This document shows positions 46,594 through 60,241 of a stretch of DNA of 64,000 nucleotides, piece by piece. The notes beneath the pieces are model-generated. The model was not told the DNA's origin. It made no database searches and worked only from the letters and a program-made list of their open reading frames with translations. The DNA comes from Ophiocordyceps camponoti-saundersi (nom. inval.) (lineage: Eukaryota; Ascomycota; Sordariomycetes; Hypocreales; Ophiocordycipitaceae). The translations under genes were made by a program, and so were the position numbers. The stretch spans positions 124,001-188,000 of the forward strand of contig PDHQ01000041.1 of the NCBI GenBank assembly GCA_003339415.1. Direction: 5' to 3'. Positions within the stretch are counted from its first letter, which is position 1; each line of letters starts with the position of its first letter.

Positions 46594-49500
46594 TTACCCC
46601 CTAACGAAAGTTTTAATATACTTATTAAAACTAGTAATAGTAACTACGCACCTAAGCTTTAAGGGAAATTATAATATTATCTTAGTTATTATCTTTATAA
46701 TTATAATTTATAGCGGTAGCCTTAATCTAATACTAAAGATTAACTAGCGGGCTGGCGGTATTTAGAAAGCGGTAGTAAAATTCCTTAAGGGCTATTAGTA
46801 TATAATAAAAATTCCTAGCTAAATACTATATCTTATTAAGGTTATAGCTACGCTACTAAACCTAATACTCTAACTAGCGGCGTTATTTAATAACGCGAGA
46901 TATAAGAATCTTATTAACTTCTTACTTTAGTATATTATCGATATTTTTAAGCTTAGCTAGGGGCCTATCTTATCCGGGTAAGGGATTTATAATAGCTTTT
47001 CGGAGACGATTAGCGTAGAATAAGTTTATTATCTAGTAACTACTTAGAAAGTTAAGGATATAGCTATAGCCCCGTTCCTCGATAATTATAAAAGGTCTAA
47101 ACTATTATATATTAAGGCGCGTAATTAGTGCGGTAGTTATAAAACCCTTATAGCTAAGAAATACCTAATTACTAACCGAAAAATCTACTAGGCGGCGTTT
47201 CTTATTAGCTTAAGCTTTCTACTAGCTTTACGCTTTCGCGGCCGTAGCTTAAGCTTACTATTATACTCTTTACGCTTAAGCGATAAGTTTACGGGTAATA
47301 GTAATAGGGCCTAAAGCCTTTAAGGTAACTAGAGGGCTAGGGAGCGAAAAGGGGTTTCGCACGTTTTTACTAAAAGTAACTATAAGCGGTACTATACTAA
47401 TTAACGCGTACTATAATAAGTTATACGCGAAGTCTAAAGTAAGAAGAAACGCGCTCTAATTATTCTATCGCTTACTTATATAAAACCGAAGCTTTTAGTT
47501 TAGGTACTAATTAGTTACTTTTACGCTACCTTATATTTAAGGGTAAAGGGCGCTACCGTAATAATACTTAATATTAGTTAGCTAGTTAATTTCCTAAAAA
47601 AATCTTAAGATAAATAAGCTAGCGTTATTAGTAATTTATACGTTTAGTATACTTAGAAAATAATAAAAATATTAGAAATAGCGTCCTATAAGTACCTTAG
47701 CTATATTATTCTTTTTACTAAGTAATATAATAATAATTTTACTTAACTTATAGATAAAGGTTTAAATATAGTTATACTTAAAGCGGTCCTCTAATATTAC
47801 TTTCCTATTATAAGTAATATACTCTTAAACGGAAGTTAGAATAGGTAAGGGGTATAGTAAACTTAGGGTCTTATTTTATAGCGTTTTATTCCTTTAATAC
47901 TTATAATAATTATAGATAAACTAGCGAATATTTCGCTTTATCTTAAGCTAATAATAGCTTTATTAAAGTATTTAAGTAATTTTATTTTATCTCTTATAAG
48001 CGAAAATAGCTAGCTTATATATATTTTAAATTAAGGCGGTGCGGAGGAAGAAACGCTACTAGCTATCTTACTTAGGGACGATAAGGAGATTACCGTAAAA
48101 TCTAAGGTTCTAGTTCGCGTTCTCCTCCTAAATTAATTATACTAACTCCGCCCCTAATAAGATAGAGTTTTTTACTAAGCGGACTAAAGTAATTATAAGA
48201 GATAAGGTCGGGGATTTAAATCTAAGGCTATTTAGGGAAATTATAGCTAAAATCTTTTCCTTTTTCTTATAAGCTTTTATTATTAGAAGCTTAGCTATTT
48301 TCCGTAAAAGTATATTTATAGCTATATTTAGCTAGCTAAGCTAATATAAGAAACGGATATTAAACTAAGTAAAGAAATTAAACTATCGGACTTAATAAAT
48401 AAAAAGTAGCTTTTTCGTTATAAAATAAACTAAAGCTTCGTAATTTATAACTATATCGAATTTCTAGCCGAGTAGTTTTAGGTAAAAGTTCTTAAAGCTT
48501 TATATAATAGTAAGGAGTTCGCGGTCTTAAATTAGGTAAGCACGCTTAGCGGGGTTTATTATCTTTAAGAAAAAGCTTATAAGCTTCTATATCTAATCGT
48601 CTTATTATTATTAAAATATACTAGCGGTAATATTCTAAAAGGCGTTAGTCTTAAAGCGGGTTAGGAGTTTTAAGCGGAAGAAAGTAAGTACTAGGGCTTA
48701 TATAGCTAGCTCCTTTATTTTATTAAAAGCCTCCTTCTATTCTAGTCTAAGCGTAAAAGCGGTATCTTTCTTAAGAAGGCGGTTTAGGGGCTTAGCTATA
48801 ATATTTATATAATAATAGAAGATCCTAATAAAATTATAAAGTTTTATAAATAAGTAAATAGCTTTATAATCTTAGAGGTTTTTAAACTTTTAGTTTTAAA
48901 TTACTTATACCTTATAAGGGTTTATATTAATTCCTTAGCTTATATATAATATTATATTAAAGTAGTTAATTTCTATAATATTAAACCTTAATTTTTAAAT
49001 ATCCCCTTATAAGTTAGCTTAGTATAGGCGCTAGATTATTTTTTAGTATTCCTTTTAATATTCCGCTTTTTCGCTATCTAAGTAAATTAATACGTTATTA
49101 GCGTATATACTTATATAGTAGTTAAGGAGGTTATAAAGCTAAGCGTTAATAAAATTCTAAAATTAAGTAAGCTTTACCTTAAAGCTAAATAGGAGGATAA
49201 GCTAGTAAAATATACTAAACTTTATATAGAAAGCCGTAAAATACTTAGAGTTAGGGTTAAGATATAAGTAATAAAACGCTTAAATTATATTAATCTTCGA
49301 AAACTGCCTCGCTTTTTAGTAACTAAACGCTATACCTTTTAGGAAGGGAGTAAGCGAGATTTAACTCTTTAAGTAGTTATTTATCTATCGGTAATTAATA
49401 TAAAAGCGCTAGGCCGTTAAGTACGGCTTCGGCGTAAAGAGAATAGAGGCGGCGTAAAGACTAGCGTACGGCTTAATAAACCTAATCTTAAGTAAGTAGT

Positions 49501-50940
49501 TAACGGTTTCTTTTTCTAGTAGTAGGTATTTTATAAGTATCTTATAAAAAGGGGGTCTTACTAAGTTTAGGGGCTTCTTAAGTTTTAAAATAATATTATA
49601 GCTAAGTTAGAAACTAGCTAAAATATAAGCTTCCTTCTTATTAAAAAATCCTTTAAGATACGTAAAAGCTAAAGAAATTATATTATATATATAAGCGATA
49701 TACTTAAGTTCTTCTTCTTAAAAAAATAGGATTTCTTATCCCGCGTATATATAGCTAGCTAAGCTTAACTTTATAACTATAATTAAGTTAAGGTTATCTT
49801 CTAATTTTATAAAGGTTATAAATATTAATAAAGTTATCGCTTCTTATTATATCTAGCGGGGGTTTTATTATACTTAATAGATAAGTTACTCTTTTAAAGC
49901 TTCCTTATCTATATTATTAATTTCCGGGTTATCTTAGGTTAGGGTTTAAGCTTACTTTTTCTTCCTTATAAGCTAAATAAAGTTATTTTTCTTCCGCAAA
50001 CGCTAGAGGATCCGGTATTTACGCTTATCCTAACGGAGAAAGTAGTTTTAGCGCTTAGCGTCCGCTTAGATAGCTAGATTTAGATTTCCGGAAAAAAGGG
50101 GCTTTTTTAATAATAGGATTAAGGGCGAGTATTTAGTAAGGGCGGGTAAGTTATCTAGCTAAACTAGTTTCTAAGCCGCGTAGTTAAGTAGTAGTCTTTT
50201 TTCTACTATCTAAAATAAACCGATAAAAAGGTCCTAAGTATAGTTAGTTACTTAATAGATTTCCTAAGGAAAATATTATCTATTAATTACTAAGGTAATA
50301 ATTAGGTGCTTATAAACTATACTAGCTTAGCGGCTTTAAAAATTTACGAAGGGAATAAGATAGATAAAGATAAGTTTAGCACTAAGTCGCTTTATTACTT
50401 ATTTCGTAAAACGGCAACTAACTAGAAGATAGGTATCTACTTTAATATTATATAGGGTAAAGGTATAAAAAGTAATATTATTAACTTAAACTTAACTATT
50501 AATAGTAAATAACTCTCCTACTTTCTATCTTATATATAATACTTTTAAGACTATTAAGAAGCTTTATAATAATCTTATTCTTTTCTTAAATTAAAGTTAT
50601 CTAATCGAATAGAATTAAGCGGGGGTGTTTAAATTTTAAAAACTCTCCCTATCTTCTATTAGTTAGGGCAGTTTTTAGCTATATAGCCCTTCTTATTATA
50701 AGTAAAATAAATACTATTTTCTTAATAAACCTTTTTTTTATTCTCGCTTAGAGGCTAGCTTTTCTAAGTTATAGTTATAGTTTTCTTTTATATAGTTAGA
50801 GTAGTTTTATTAACTTATTAAGATTTCTAAGCGATTTTATAGCGGGTAAACTCCTTCTTCTTATAAAATATAATATTTTTTATATACTTATAAAACTCCT
50901 TATACGTTATATATAAGTTTTTAGCTTTTATAAAAAGGCT
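46594..50940 (-). pseudogene. Gypsy-B2 pol and partial gag (heavily decayed)
   Basis: It can be followed base by base against B1. The reverse transcriptase active site at 49094-49105 is Y-A-N-N, both catalytic aspartates lost. The zinc knuckle of gag lies near 50660-50710. Stops are more frequent than in B1. Confidence 0.82.
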
Positions 50941-50954
50941 TATATTAAAGTTAA

Positions 50955-51274
50955 TATTACGCGCTAAGCACTTATAGGGATTTCCCCTAAACATTTTATA
51001 GTGATTTCTAAAAATCTCCGGCTATAATTATATAACCTTAGAAACCTTATTATAAAATCCCTAAGAAAACCTTAATAAGAAATTACCCGGAAATAAAGTT
51101 AACTTTTTACTTCCCTATACCCTCTCCTATCTCTATTAGCACGTGCTTTTATATATTTTACTAAAATCTCGCTTACGAGAGTTTTTCCTCTTTTTTTTCC
51201 TTTCTCCTTAGCTTAGAATTTTTATTTATAGTATTAATACTATTATTTAGTTAACGTATTTTATAGCTATAATA
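50955..51274 (+). repeat. Gypsy-B3 5' LTR
   Basis: 320 bp, starting TATTACGCGC and ending AGCTATAATA. Shorter than in B1, with internal deletions. Confidence 0.82.
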
Positions 51275-54252
51275 CTATTCTAAGCTTAACTTTACTAGTA
51301 AGCGATTAAAAAACCCGCACTTTACTTTTATATCCTTATATAAGATAGAAAAAAACTTATATATAACTAAGATTTAAACTATAACTAGCTTTAAGATATA
51401 TATCTAAAGCCCCTAACTAGACTCTTAAGCGATTAAAGAGACTCGCCTTAGAGATACCTAACTTTATAATAAAATAAGATATTAGTAAAAACTAAATTAT
51501 AATAATAACTACCTTTTCCTAAAGTATTATTAATACGATTATATTATAAAAGTAGCGTATAAAGATAGCGTAACTATAAGCGTAAGTTATAAAATTTTAA
51601 GGTTAGTTAATTTAAAAAAACTAAGACCTAAATATAAAAAGAACTTATTAAAAAGTATTAATTATATTTAATATAAGTAAAAAAATATTCGTCTTAATCG
51701 GAAAAGCCGCTTAAAATACTTTCACGCTAGTAGCCCCGGTAAGATAGCTAAACCCCTTTTATTTTAATTTTACGAAAATTTATTATAAGAAAGTAAGTAA
51801 GTTTTTAAGTAAGAAGGAGGATTTTAGTACTTTCCTTACGAACCTAAAAGATAAGATAAGGTCCGATAAGATAACTTTTTAAGATAAGTAAAACTAAATA
51901 AGTATATTATTCTACGTATTAAAAGGGAAAGCTTATAAACTTTTAGAAACCTAATATAACTTAAAGGAACGCCCTTTTTCTAAATTAGCTAAGATAGTCT
52001 AATACTTAAAATTTACTTATAGAAATCCTAACGAATTTACTAAGGCTACGGACTAACTTCGTAAACTAAACTTTTTATTAATAAGTAAGTAGGAAATTTA
52101 GGAGTTCCTTATAAAGTTTAATTACTTTATAGCTAAGACCTAAGTTCCCCTAGCTTAGATTAAGTATATACTTTAAGATTATCTACTCGCTAATCTTAAC
52201 TTAAGCTTTCTTATAAAAGCTAAAAATTTATATATAATATATAAGGAATTTTATAAATATATAAAAAACGCTATATTTTACTAAAAGAAGGAGTTAACTT
52301 ATTAGGAGTTTTTTTATAAAAGCTAAGTAAGTAAAAAAGTTACTTTAGAAATATAAAAGAAAATTATAATTATAACTATAACCTCTTACTAGAAAGGCTA
52401 GGCTTTTAGTAAAAGTAAGAAAAAAGTTTACTAGGAAAACGGCACTTATTTTATCTATAGAAAGAAAAGCTATATAGCTAAGAACTACCCTAACCGATAG
52501 AAGATAAGGAGAGTCCGCAGAGTTTATACGCCTTTACCTAATTCTATTTAGTTAGGTAACTCTAATTTAGGAAAAAAGTAAGACTATTATAAAGCTCCTT
52601 AATAGTTTTAAAAATATCGCGCGTAAGATAAAAAGTAAGAGAGTTATTTACTATTAATAGTTAAGTTTAAATTAATAATATAGCTTTTTATACCTTTACC
52701 TTATATAATACTAGAGTAAACGCCTATCTCCTAATTAGTTATTATTTTATAAAGTAAGTAATAAAGTACTTAGGCGCTAAGCTTATCCCTATTTATTTTA
52801 TCCTCTTTATTAATTTCTAAGGCTATTAAGCTAGCTTAGTTTATAAGTACCTAATTATTACTTTAGTAATTAACGGATAGTATTTTCTATAAGAAATCTG
52901 CTAAGTAACTAACTACGCTTAAGATCTCTTTATCGGCTTATTTTAAATAGCTAAGAAAAAGTTATTATTCGATTACGCGGCTTAGAAACTAATTTAGCTA
53001 AATAACTTACCTGCCTTCGCTAAGTACTCGCCCTTAATCTTATTACTTAAGAAGCCCTTTTTTAACGGAAATTTAAACTTAGCTATCTAAGCAGATATTA
53101 AGCGCCGGAACTACTTTCTTTATTAAGATAAGCGTAAATATTAGATCCTCTAACGCTTATAAAAGAAAAAGGACTTTATATAGCTTACGAAGGAAAAGAA
53201 GCTAGCTTAGACCCTTATTAAAGATAACTAAGATACTAATAATATAAATAAGGATATTTTAAGAGAGTAACTTATCCGCTAAGTTTAGTAAAACCCTTGC
53301 TATTTACGATAAAAAGAGATAACCCTATTAATACTTATAATATCTATAAAATTAAAAAATAATAATAATAACTTAATTATAGTTATAAAGCTAAGCTTAG
53401 CTAGCTATATATATATAAGGTAGGAAATCCTATTCCCTTAAGGTAAAAAACCTAAATATATTACTTATATATATAATATAATCCTTTTAGCTTTTATATA
53501 CCTTAAAAGATTTTTTAGTAAGAAGGAAGCTTATACTCTAGCTTATCCTTAGCCTAGCTATAATATAACTTTAAAACTTAAAAAGCCCCTAAACTTAGTA
53601 AAACCTCTTTTTTATAAAATGCTAATAAAATACTTACTTTTAGAAAAAGAGATTATTAACTACTTACTTAAAATTAATTTTATTAAATTAAATATTAGCT
53701 TTTACGCCGCCTTAGTTCTCTTCGCCCCGAAGCTATACTTAATAGCCCGACGCTTTTATATTAACTACTAATAGATAAATAATTACTTAAAGAGTCGGAT
53801 CTCGCTAGCTCCTTTTTTAGAAAATATAGTATTTAGCTACTAAGAGGTATAATAGTTCTCGAAAATTAATATTATTTAAGTATTTTACTATCTCCGTCTT
53901 AACCCTAACTTTAAATACCTTATAGCTTTCTATATAAAGTTTAGTATATTTTATTAGCTTATTCTTCTATTTAGCCTTAAAATAAGACCCGCTTAGTTTT
54001 AGAACTTTATTAACGCTTAACTTTACGATCTCCTTAACCGCTATATAAGTACGTACGCTAATAATATATTAATTTACTTAAATAGTAAAGAAAAGGAATA
54101 TTAAGAGGAGTGCTAAGAAATAATCTAGCGCCTATATTAAGCGAACTTATAAGGAGATATCTAGAAATTAAAGTTTAATATTATTAAAGTTAACTATTTT
54201 AGTATAATATTATACGCGGGCTAAAGAATAAGTATAAACCCTTATAAGGTAT
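51275..54252 (+). pseudogene. Gypsy-B3 gag, protease and reverse transcriptase (decayed)
   Basis: Gag region near 51800-52120 reads DFSTFLTNLKDKIRSDKITF, then SILFYVLKGKAYKLLET with one changed codon, which matches the retrotransposon gag domain. The zinc knuckle at about 52446-52495 reads YFIYRKKSYIAKNYPN (Cys/His to Tyr). Reverse transcriptase near 53730-54250 contains IRPAQFQNFINAQLY with stops, and the active site Y-A-N-N at 54054-54065. The frame then runs into unrelated sequence after KVQVI. Confidence 0.82.
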
Positions 54253-54860
54253 AAGTAATATACGCTTATATATATAATCTACTAATAGTTATATATACTA
54301 GGCTAGCTATTAGATATAATATATAGGAAAGGGAGACGGGCTAGCTACTAATCGTAAGATTATAGAATAGCTACTATAAAAGGTATAAGTATAAGTAAGA
54401 GTTTTTTAAGAATTAAAATAATAACTATAAAAGAATTTAAATTACTACCTAAAGGAATACTAAGCTAATTATATAGCTAGGAGCTTAAGGAAGATTTCTT
54501 AGTATAATCTTAAAAATATTTACTTAAAAGGATTTTACGGTAATTTCCGAGTATATTAGTAAAATAAAGATTTCCTAGTATATAGTGATTTCCTAACGTA
54601 TAGGGATTTCCTAGTAAAATCCGGAGATTTCTAAAAGTATATTTTAATATTAGATCTTATTAGAAATCTTAGTAAAATCCTAAGAGTTATTATAGAGAAA
54701 TCCTAAGAGGAAATCCTAGTAATTTCCTAAGCGTAAAGGTAATAAAGTTTCTAGGGGAAATCCGAGTAAAATCTTAAGGCGGGAAATCCTAGGAAATTCT
54801 AAGGAAATATTATAAGAGGTTAGGCGATTTATAGGGGTATTATTACACGTCCCGTATTAA
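54253..54860. repeat. LTR-derived sequence rich in GATTTCCTAG-type short repeats
   Basis: The first 230 bases have no recognisable content. 54532-54551 is an exact reverse complement of a 20-base core of the Gypsy-B LTR (in B1 at 2507-2526). From there to about 54830, GATTTCCTA, GGAAATCC and related words recur a dozen times in both orientations. It is probably a rearranged 3' LTR of Gypsy-B3. A TATTACACGTCCCGTATT end near 54840-54857 may be its border. Confidence 0.45.
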
Positions 54861-57420
54861 CTCCCTAGGCCGGAAAAGAATTCTAATAGCTTTATTAACT
54901 CCCTATTTTATTTTAGAAACTATTATTATACTCGAAGGCTTTTTCTATATTAACTCTAATAATTATATTTATTTATAGATTAAGAAATATTATCGGGAAT
55001 CTACGTATAGAGAACTAAATTAATTTATATAAAGTAGGAAAAAAATAAAAGAATAAGATAAGAATAATAAAGGAGAATTATAATATATATTAGATATATA
55101 TAGAAGAATATATATTACGGTAAAAGGTATCGTAATATAAGGAAAGAAAAATAGGAATAATAGGGACGCGATATAATATATAAATTAATAGAATAGAATA
55201 AAGGAAAATATCTTATTATCCTTATTATATAGACTAGCGCTTATAATAATATAAGAGCGAATATAGATAATCTTACTATAATTAGCGTAAGAGATATAGT
55301 TTATAGCTTTAAGTATAGTATACTTTACGAAGATAAAGGCGTCTAAGATATTATAAATAGTAGTAAGGTTAACTATATTACGGATAGTTATACTTATCCT
55401 TAGGCGTATATCGCGAGTAGTTTATAGCAAATAGGCTTTATATAGCCTTCTTATTACGGCCGATATTCTTTCTTTATTTATAATATATAGAGTATAAGAT
55501 AAATAGTATATAACTAATACTATATTATAAAGATATTAAAAAACGATACTAAAAGTATATTAATTTATAAGGTTCTTACTTAAGCTTAGTAAATATAATA
55601 GTTATTACTTATTAATAATTAAACGATTTAGAGATCTATTACTTATTAATAGTTAAATAAATATAAAAACTATTACGTATTAATAGTTAAACGGTGCGAT
55701 ATATACTTTTAGTATAGAGCGCGTTATTAACGTATTTCTTTACTATAGTTTATACCGATATTATATAAAGAGCTAAGGAATACCTTAGTTTATCGTTATA
55801 TTAACGAAAGGGTCCGCGTTAATAGGTTTAATAATTATAGTATATTTAGTATTATTAGAGGGTTTAACTAAGCTACCTATTTAACTATATAGCTTTTTAG
55901 AGATATTATTAGGAGCTATCTTAACTAAATCTAAGATATTAAAAACTAGAATACTACTAAAGTTTAAGGTTATTTTATTTCCGATAATATCGCTCTAAGC
56001 TAAAAAGAGTATATAATTAATAGTAACAGCTAGAAGTAATATAACGATACCCTTACTAAGCAGATATATCTATTCTCTTATATAAACGTGCAAGTCTTAA
56101 TAGTTCCTTTTATAAAACTTTAGAATTTTACTAGAATTATTTAGTGCGGACTTCTTATTAATAAATATAATAACCTTATTAATATTAAGTAATATATTCT
56201 TAAGAGCGGTAATATTAAGCAAGATAGGTATAAGAATAAGGAAATCGATAATTTATTTATTACTAATATTAAATATTTTCGCTATATAACTTAAGCTAAG
56301 GGAAATATTATATTTAGTAAGGTACTTATTAAAGTAAGTTACTTAGATTAAAGCGATATTTATATCTTAGAATACTAAAGCTTACTTATTATAATATATT
56401 ACGAAAAGGGTAAGAGAGTATTTAATAACCTAAACTAAACTATTATAATAAGTTACTAAGAAGTTATTATTAGCCTCCTTAATATTTTTAGCTTTTAGAA
56501 CTTCTTAAAATTAAATAATAGTTTTAGAAATAGTTATAAGAATTATAAGTTACTTAGAAGTAGAATAAGTTTACTTATTAGGGGTTTTAAGAACGCTTTA
56601 TTAAGTTAAAGTAGGAGAAGTAATAAAACGCCTTACTAAGGATTTACTAAAGATAGGAGCTACTCCCTTAACCTTAGTCTCCTTTTTTATAGCCGCTAAT
56701 ATTATTTATTCTATCTTACTAAGGTAGTCGGTATATAAGATAATAGCTAGGATCCTCTTAATCTCCTCTAATTTTTCGGAGTCTTAGTAAACTTACCCGC
56801 TAACTAGGCCCTTAATATAATCCTTTATAATTTCTAATAGCGCGTACGCGCCGTAGTAGTTTTTTCTAAGTTAGTTAGACTACGGAAAAATATTCCTTTT
56901 AATATTAGTAAAGGAGTATAGTAGCGTAAGATAAGTATAGCTTCTTAATAAAGTAGCTAGTATTTTAGAGGCTAAGCTAGTAGTAGAAGAAGATACCGTA
57001 GTAGTTTATTAAGTAGAATATCTAAGCGCTATAACTTTAGAAACTTTAAGTAAAGAGTAGTTAGAGCTAGAGTATTTATTATCTAAAAGCGAGTGCTCGG
57101 AATTATAATCCTTATTATTAGGAAATTATTCTCCGTTAGCTTATCTCTTTACTTTCCTATTAATATAATAAATATAACTATCTAACTTACTAAAAGATAG
57201 ATTATAGCTTTCTACTCGAAGTGCTTATTTCTAGGTAACGAATATTATATAGTTATTCGATTTCTAGTTATTAAATTTATAAGTAAGTAATTTAAATAAA
57301 TACTAGAGTTTAGCGAGGTTTTTAAATAGCTAAATAGCTTTTTTAAAGCCTTCGAATATAAGTACTAAGGGAGTGCGAATTAGCTATTCGTAAAATAGCT
57401 TATAGTATATTTTATCGTAA
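54860..57420 (-). pseudogene. Unassigned decayed reading frame
   Basis: The minus strand from about 57250 to 55780 can be read as one frame with moderate numbers of RIP-type stops. It begins with a Ser/Asn-rich part (HSLLDNKYSSSNYSLLKVS, near 57100), then NYYGAYALLEIIKDYIKGLV (near 56840), SEKLEEIKRILAIILYTDYL (near 56750), LNITALKNILLNINKVIIF (near 56190) and ADPFVNITIN (near 55800). It is hydrophobic and lacks any catalytic motif I can name. It lies downstream of the Gypsy-F chromodomain in the same direction, so it could be an extra gene of that element or a separate transposon or captured gene. 54860-55780 is without recognised content. Confidence 0.4.
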
Positions 57421-57660
57421 GAATAATAGGGATTATTATAGGGCGGATTAATCTTAAGTATAAAAGAAGGGAAAAATAAGAAAAAATAATAGAATTAGAA
57501 AATAAAAAGGAATAACTATAAAGAGAATAAATATAATATATTAGAAAAATATAATAAAGATAGGAAATATAAAGAGGGATAATAAAGGATAAATAAAAGA
57601 GAGAAAAGGTAAGAGAGAAAAAGTAAGAAAATAAAAGGAAATCTAGTATAAATAGCGACG
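57421..57660. other. Purine-rich AT segment
   Basis: About 240 bases, almost all A and G with T, on the plus strand (runs such as AAAAGAGAGAAAAGG). It separates the unassigned frame from the end of Gypsy-F pol. No gene; it may be a leader or untranslated region. Confidence 0.5.
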
Positions 57661-60241
57661 CGTTAGGTTTATTATTTCCTAGTAATTTTACGCGTTTATT
57701 ACCGGGTAACTTATTTACCTTATTTTAATAGCTAGTACTTTTTAAGAGTATTTATACGTTTTTTCCTAGTAATATCTAGCCGGGCTTCTAACTCGTTCTT
57801 CTCTTTATTAAATTCTTTAATTATCTCCTTTTATTAAAAGTCCTTTTTAGCTACCTACTAATTATTATTATTCGGGTATCCTTTTTAATATACGAGATAC
57901 TTTATTTAAGCAGTACCTTATCCTCTTTTAACCTTTCTCTTATCGAGGATTTATTCGATTTTATAGTTATCGGTATTAAGCTTAGGGCTAGGTTATTCTC
58001 TTAGAGCTTTAGCTAGTTAAAGTTAAATAACTAATATAATAAGATAGATATTTATAGAGTTATCGAAATCTAGTTAATAAGCTAGATAGCCGATTTATTC
58101 GATTATACGGAAGGGCCTAGTTTACCGTTCTAAAAGCTTCGCTACTTATTTATTAGGAATAAAATATCCTTTCCTAAGTTTTAGCTAAACTTAATCGCCG
58201 AGCTTAAACTCAAGCTTCTAATATTTCTTATTATAACGTTATTTTATTATAGCTTAGGCGTAGGTAATAAAGATAACTACCTTATCTTTTAATACTTCCT
58301 AAGATCTAAGAGAAGCTTAATCGCTTAGATAACGGAGACTATTATCTATTTAGAATCTAGTAAGTAATTTACTTAGTATAGTCTTAATAACTAAGGAGAA
58401 GGAGTTATTAAAAGAAAACTAAAAAGCTAGTAAGGCGTTAATTTATCGCTTTATCGGGAAGTTAGCGGCGAAGAATCTAAAAGTAATTTTAATAATTTAG
58501 TTTTATTTTTTAGATAAATTATCGGTTTACGGGTAATATATAGTTAATATTAGGAGTTTAGTGCTAAAGGTAAATTATAAAGTTTTTTAAAGCTTAGATA
58601 TAAACTTTAGATCTTAATTAAAAATAATTTACTTTAAGAGTCCTTAGTTATAATAAGTAAGCTTATAATATAGCTACTAAGCTTATTTTTTAGTAGTAAA
58701 GTAATTATATTTAAGGGTTAGAATATATATCTTTAAGAACTTATCGGTAACGGTAAGGAGGGTATTATAAAACTTTCTTACGGGTTTAAATTAGGGTAAG
58801 TTTTCCGAAAAGATTAGAGGGAGTCCGGTAATAAAATCTATTACGATTATATAAAAAGGAATCGCTAGGGAATAGATCGAAACTATTTCCTTAAAAGGAG
58901 GCTATCTATTAGTTTAATTATATTTATAAATATTATATTTATCTATAAAATTATTAATCTTCTTTTTTAGTTAGGAAATAATAAAACTAAAGGAGAGTTC
59001 GGCCTATATATATTTTTAACTAGTATAAAATTTATAAAAGTAGTACTTAAAAATAATTTTTTTAACGTAGTTTTTAGGAATATAAAGTTATTATCGATTA
59101 TTAATATTTTTAAAATATAATAAGCTATTTACTCGGATAAAAGCGAGTCCTTCCTTAAAATTTTCGTTTCTAAGTTACTTTAAGATTTTAGATTATTATA
59201 TATTAAGGAGATATTTTTTAGAAATCTTACGTTAGAAGGCGTTATTAAGAATAGCCTCTAAGGAAATAAGTATATAGTCCTAGTCGATATAATCCTCCTA
59301 GATATCCTTAAGTTCTCCTTATCTTTTTTCCGGGATTACCTTTAAGGGGAGGCGTAAGAGAGAGTTTATAAGAATATTAAAAGTACTTAGGATATATTAA
59401 ACTTTAAAAAGGTATTAACTTAAATACTAAAAAGTAAGAGTAAGGTAATTATTACTCCTTATATTAATAGTAAAAGGAGAGGTTTATTTTATAATTACTA
59501 AAATTATAATATAATTTATAAAAATTATAATTTTCGGTTTCCGGGTTTTAATTAAATAAGTCTAGAGTTTATAATAAGCTTATACTAAGTAGGAGATCTT
59601 AAGTTTAGTTAGCTAATATCTAATTTCGGCCGGTTTAAGAGTATAACTAAGATAGTAGATAGGTTTAATAAACTACTAAAGCGGAGCTAAAAATAGTTTT
59701 TAGGATTCCTTATTATTAATATAGAAAAGATAGGCTATAAAACCGTTCTCTTAGGAGGTATCGATTTATAAAAAAAGTTAATAATTAGGAAAAAACTAAC
59801 TAAGAGTAACGTTATTATAAAAGGTATTAGTAATATTGTTAAAATAATTAGTTTTTTCCTTTATTAGGATAATTTTAAACTAAGAGGTAAAGGTATTTCT
59901 CTTCGGTTTAGTAATAGGTATTTTATTTTCCCGTTTTTCTTAAAATATTACTATTTTACGTTTTTAAAAAGGGTTAATTTATTACGTAAAATAAGGAATA
60001 AGATATCTTATCTATCTAACTAATCTAATCTATTACTTAAGATATTATAAGGTATTAAGGAACTTAATATCTTATAAAGCTTTTACTTAAAATTAAGTAT
60101 TTATTAATACGAATCTATTAATATAATACTTTAATATTTTTATAGATAAGTAATAAAGGAATAATTTAAAAGTAAAAAGGGAAAGATTTATACTAATAAA
60201 AAGATTAAATATTATAGTTAAATACTTAATATAATCCTTTA
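57661..60241 (-). pseudogene. Gypsy-F pol, C-terminal half: end of reverse transcriptase, RNase H, integrase, chromodomain
   Basis: On the minus strand: SINLSLFTFKLF...GYLSIKILKYY (end of reverse transcriptase, about 60090-60200), RNase H at about 59420-59780 (IYYLSYTLKPAEIRYQ, then LTLTF-stop-YLS), integrase (58100-59300), the KLGPFRIIE motif near 58115-58140, and a chromodomain with ILDKRKVKRG and KYLVY-stop-KGYP at about 57870-57960. Stops sit at former Trp/Gln codons. The chromodomain assigns it to the chromoviruses. The frame joins precisely to the N-terminal half at 62114 once element X and one copy of its duplication are removed. Confidence 0.88.

Larger units (their letters stand above)
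46245..50954 (-). mobile_element. Gypsy-B2: second Gypsy-B copy, 5' end lost
   Basis: Collinear with 2237 to about 6980 of Gypsy-B1 in the same orientation: LTR (46245-46593), integrase, RNase H, reverse transcriptase, and part of gag. It has clearly more A+T than B1, with further C-to-T and G-to-A changes outside CA/TG. Homology ends at about 50945, where the next Gypsy-B copy begins in inverted orientation, so gag start and 5' LTR are missing. It sits in the Copia element at 46245. Confidence 0.88.
50955..54252 (+). mobile_element. Gypsy-B3: inverted Gypsy-B copy with 5' LTR, gag and part of pol
   Basis: Opens with a 320-bp LTR (50955-51274), the reverse complement of the B-family LTR, followed by CTATTCTAAGCTTAA, which B1 also has just inside its 5' LTR (minus strand). 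Plus-strand gag, protease and reverse transcriptase follow. Homology to B1 stops at about 54252, inside reverse transcriptase; RNase H and integrase are absent. Confidence 0.85.
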
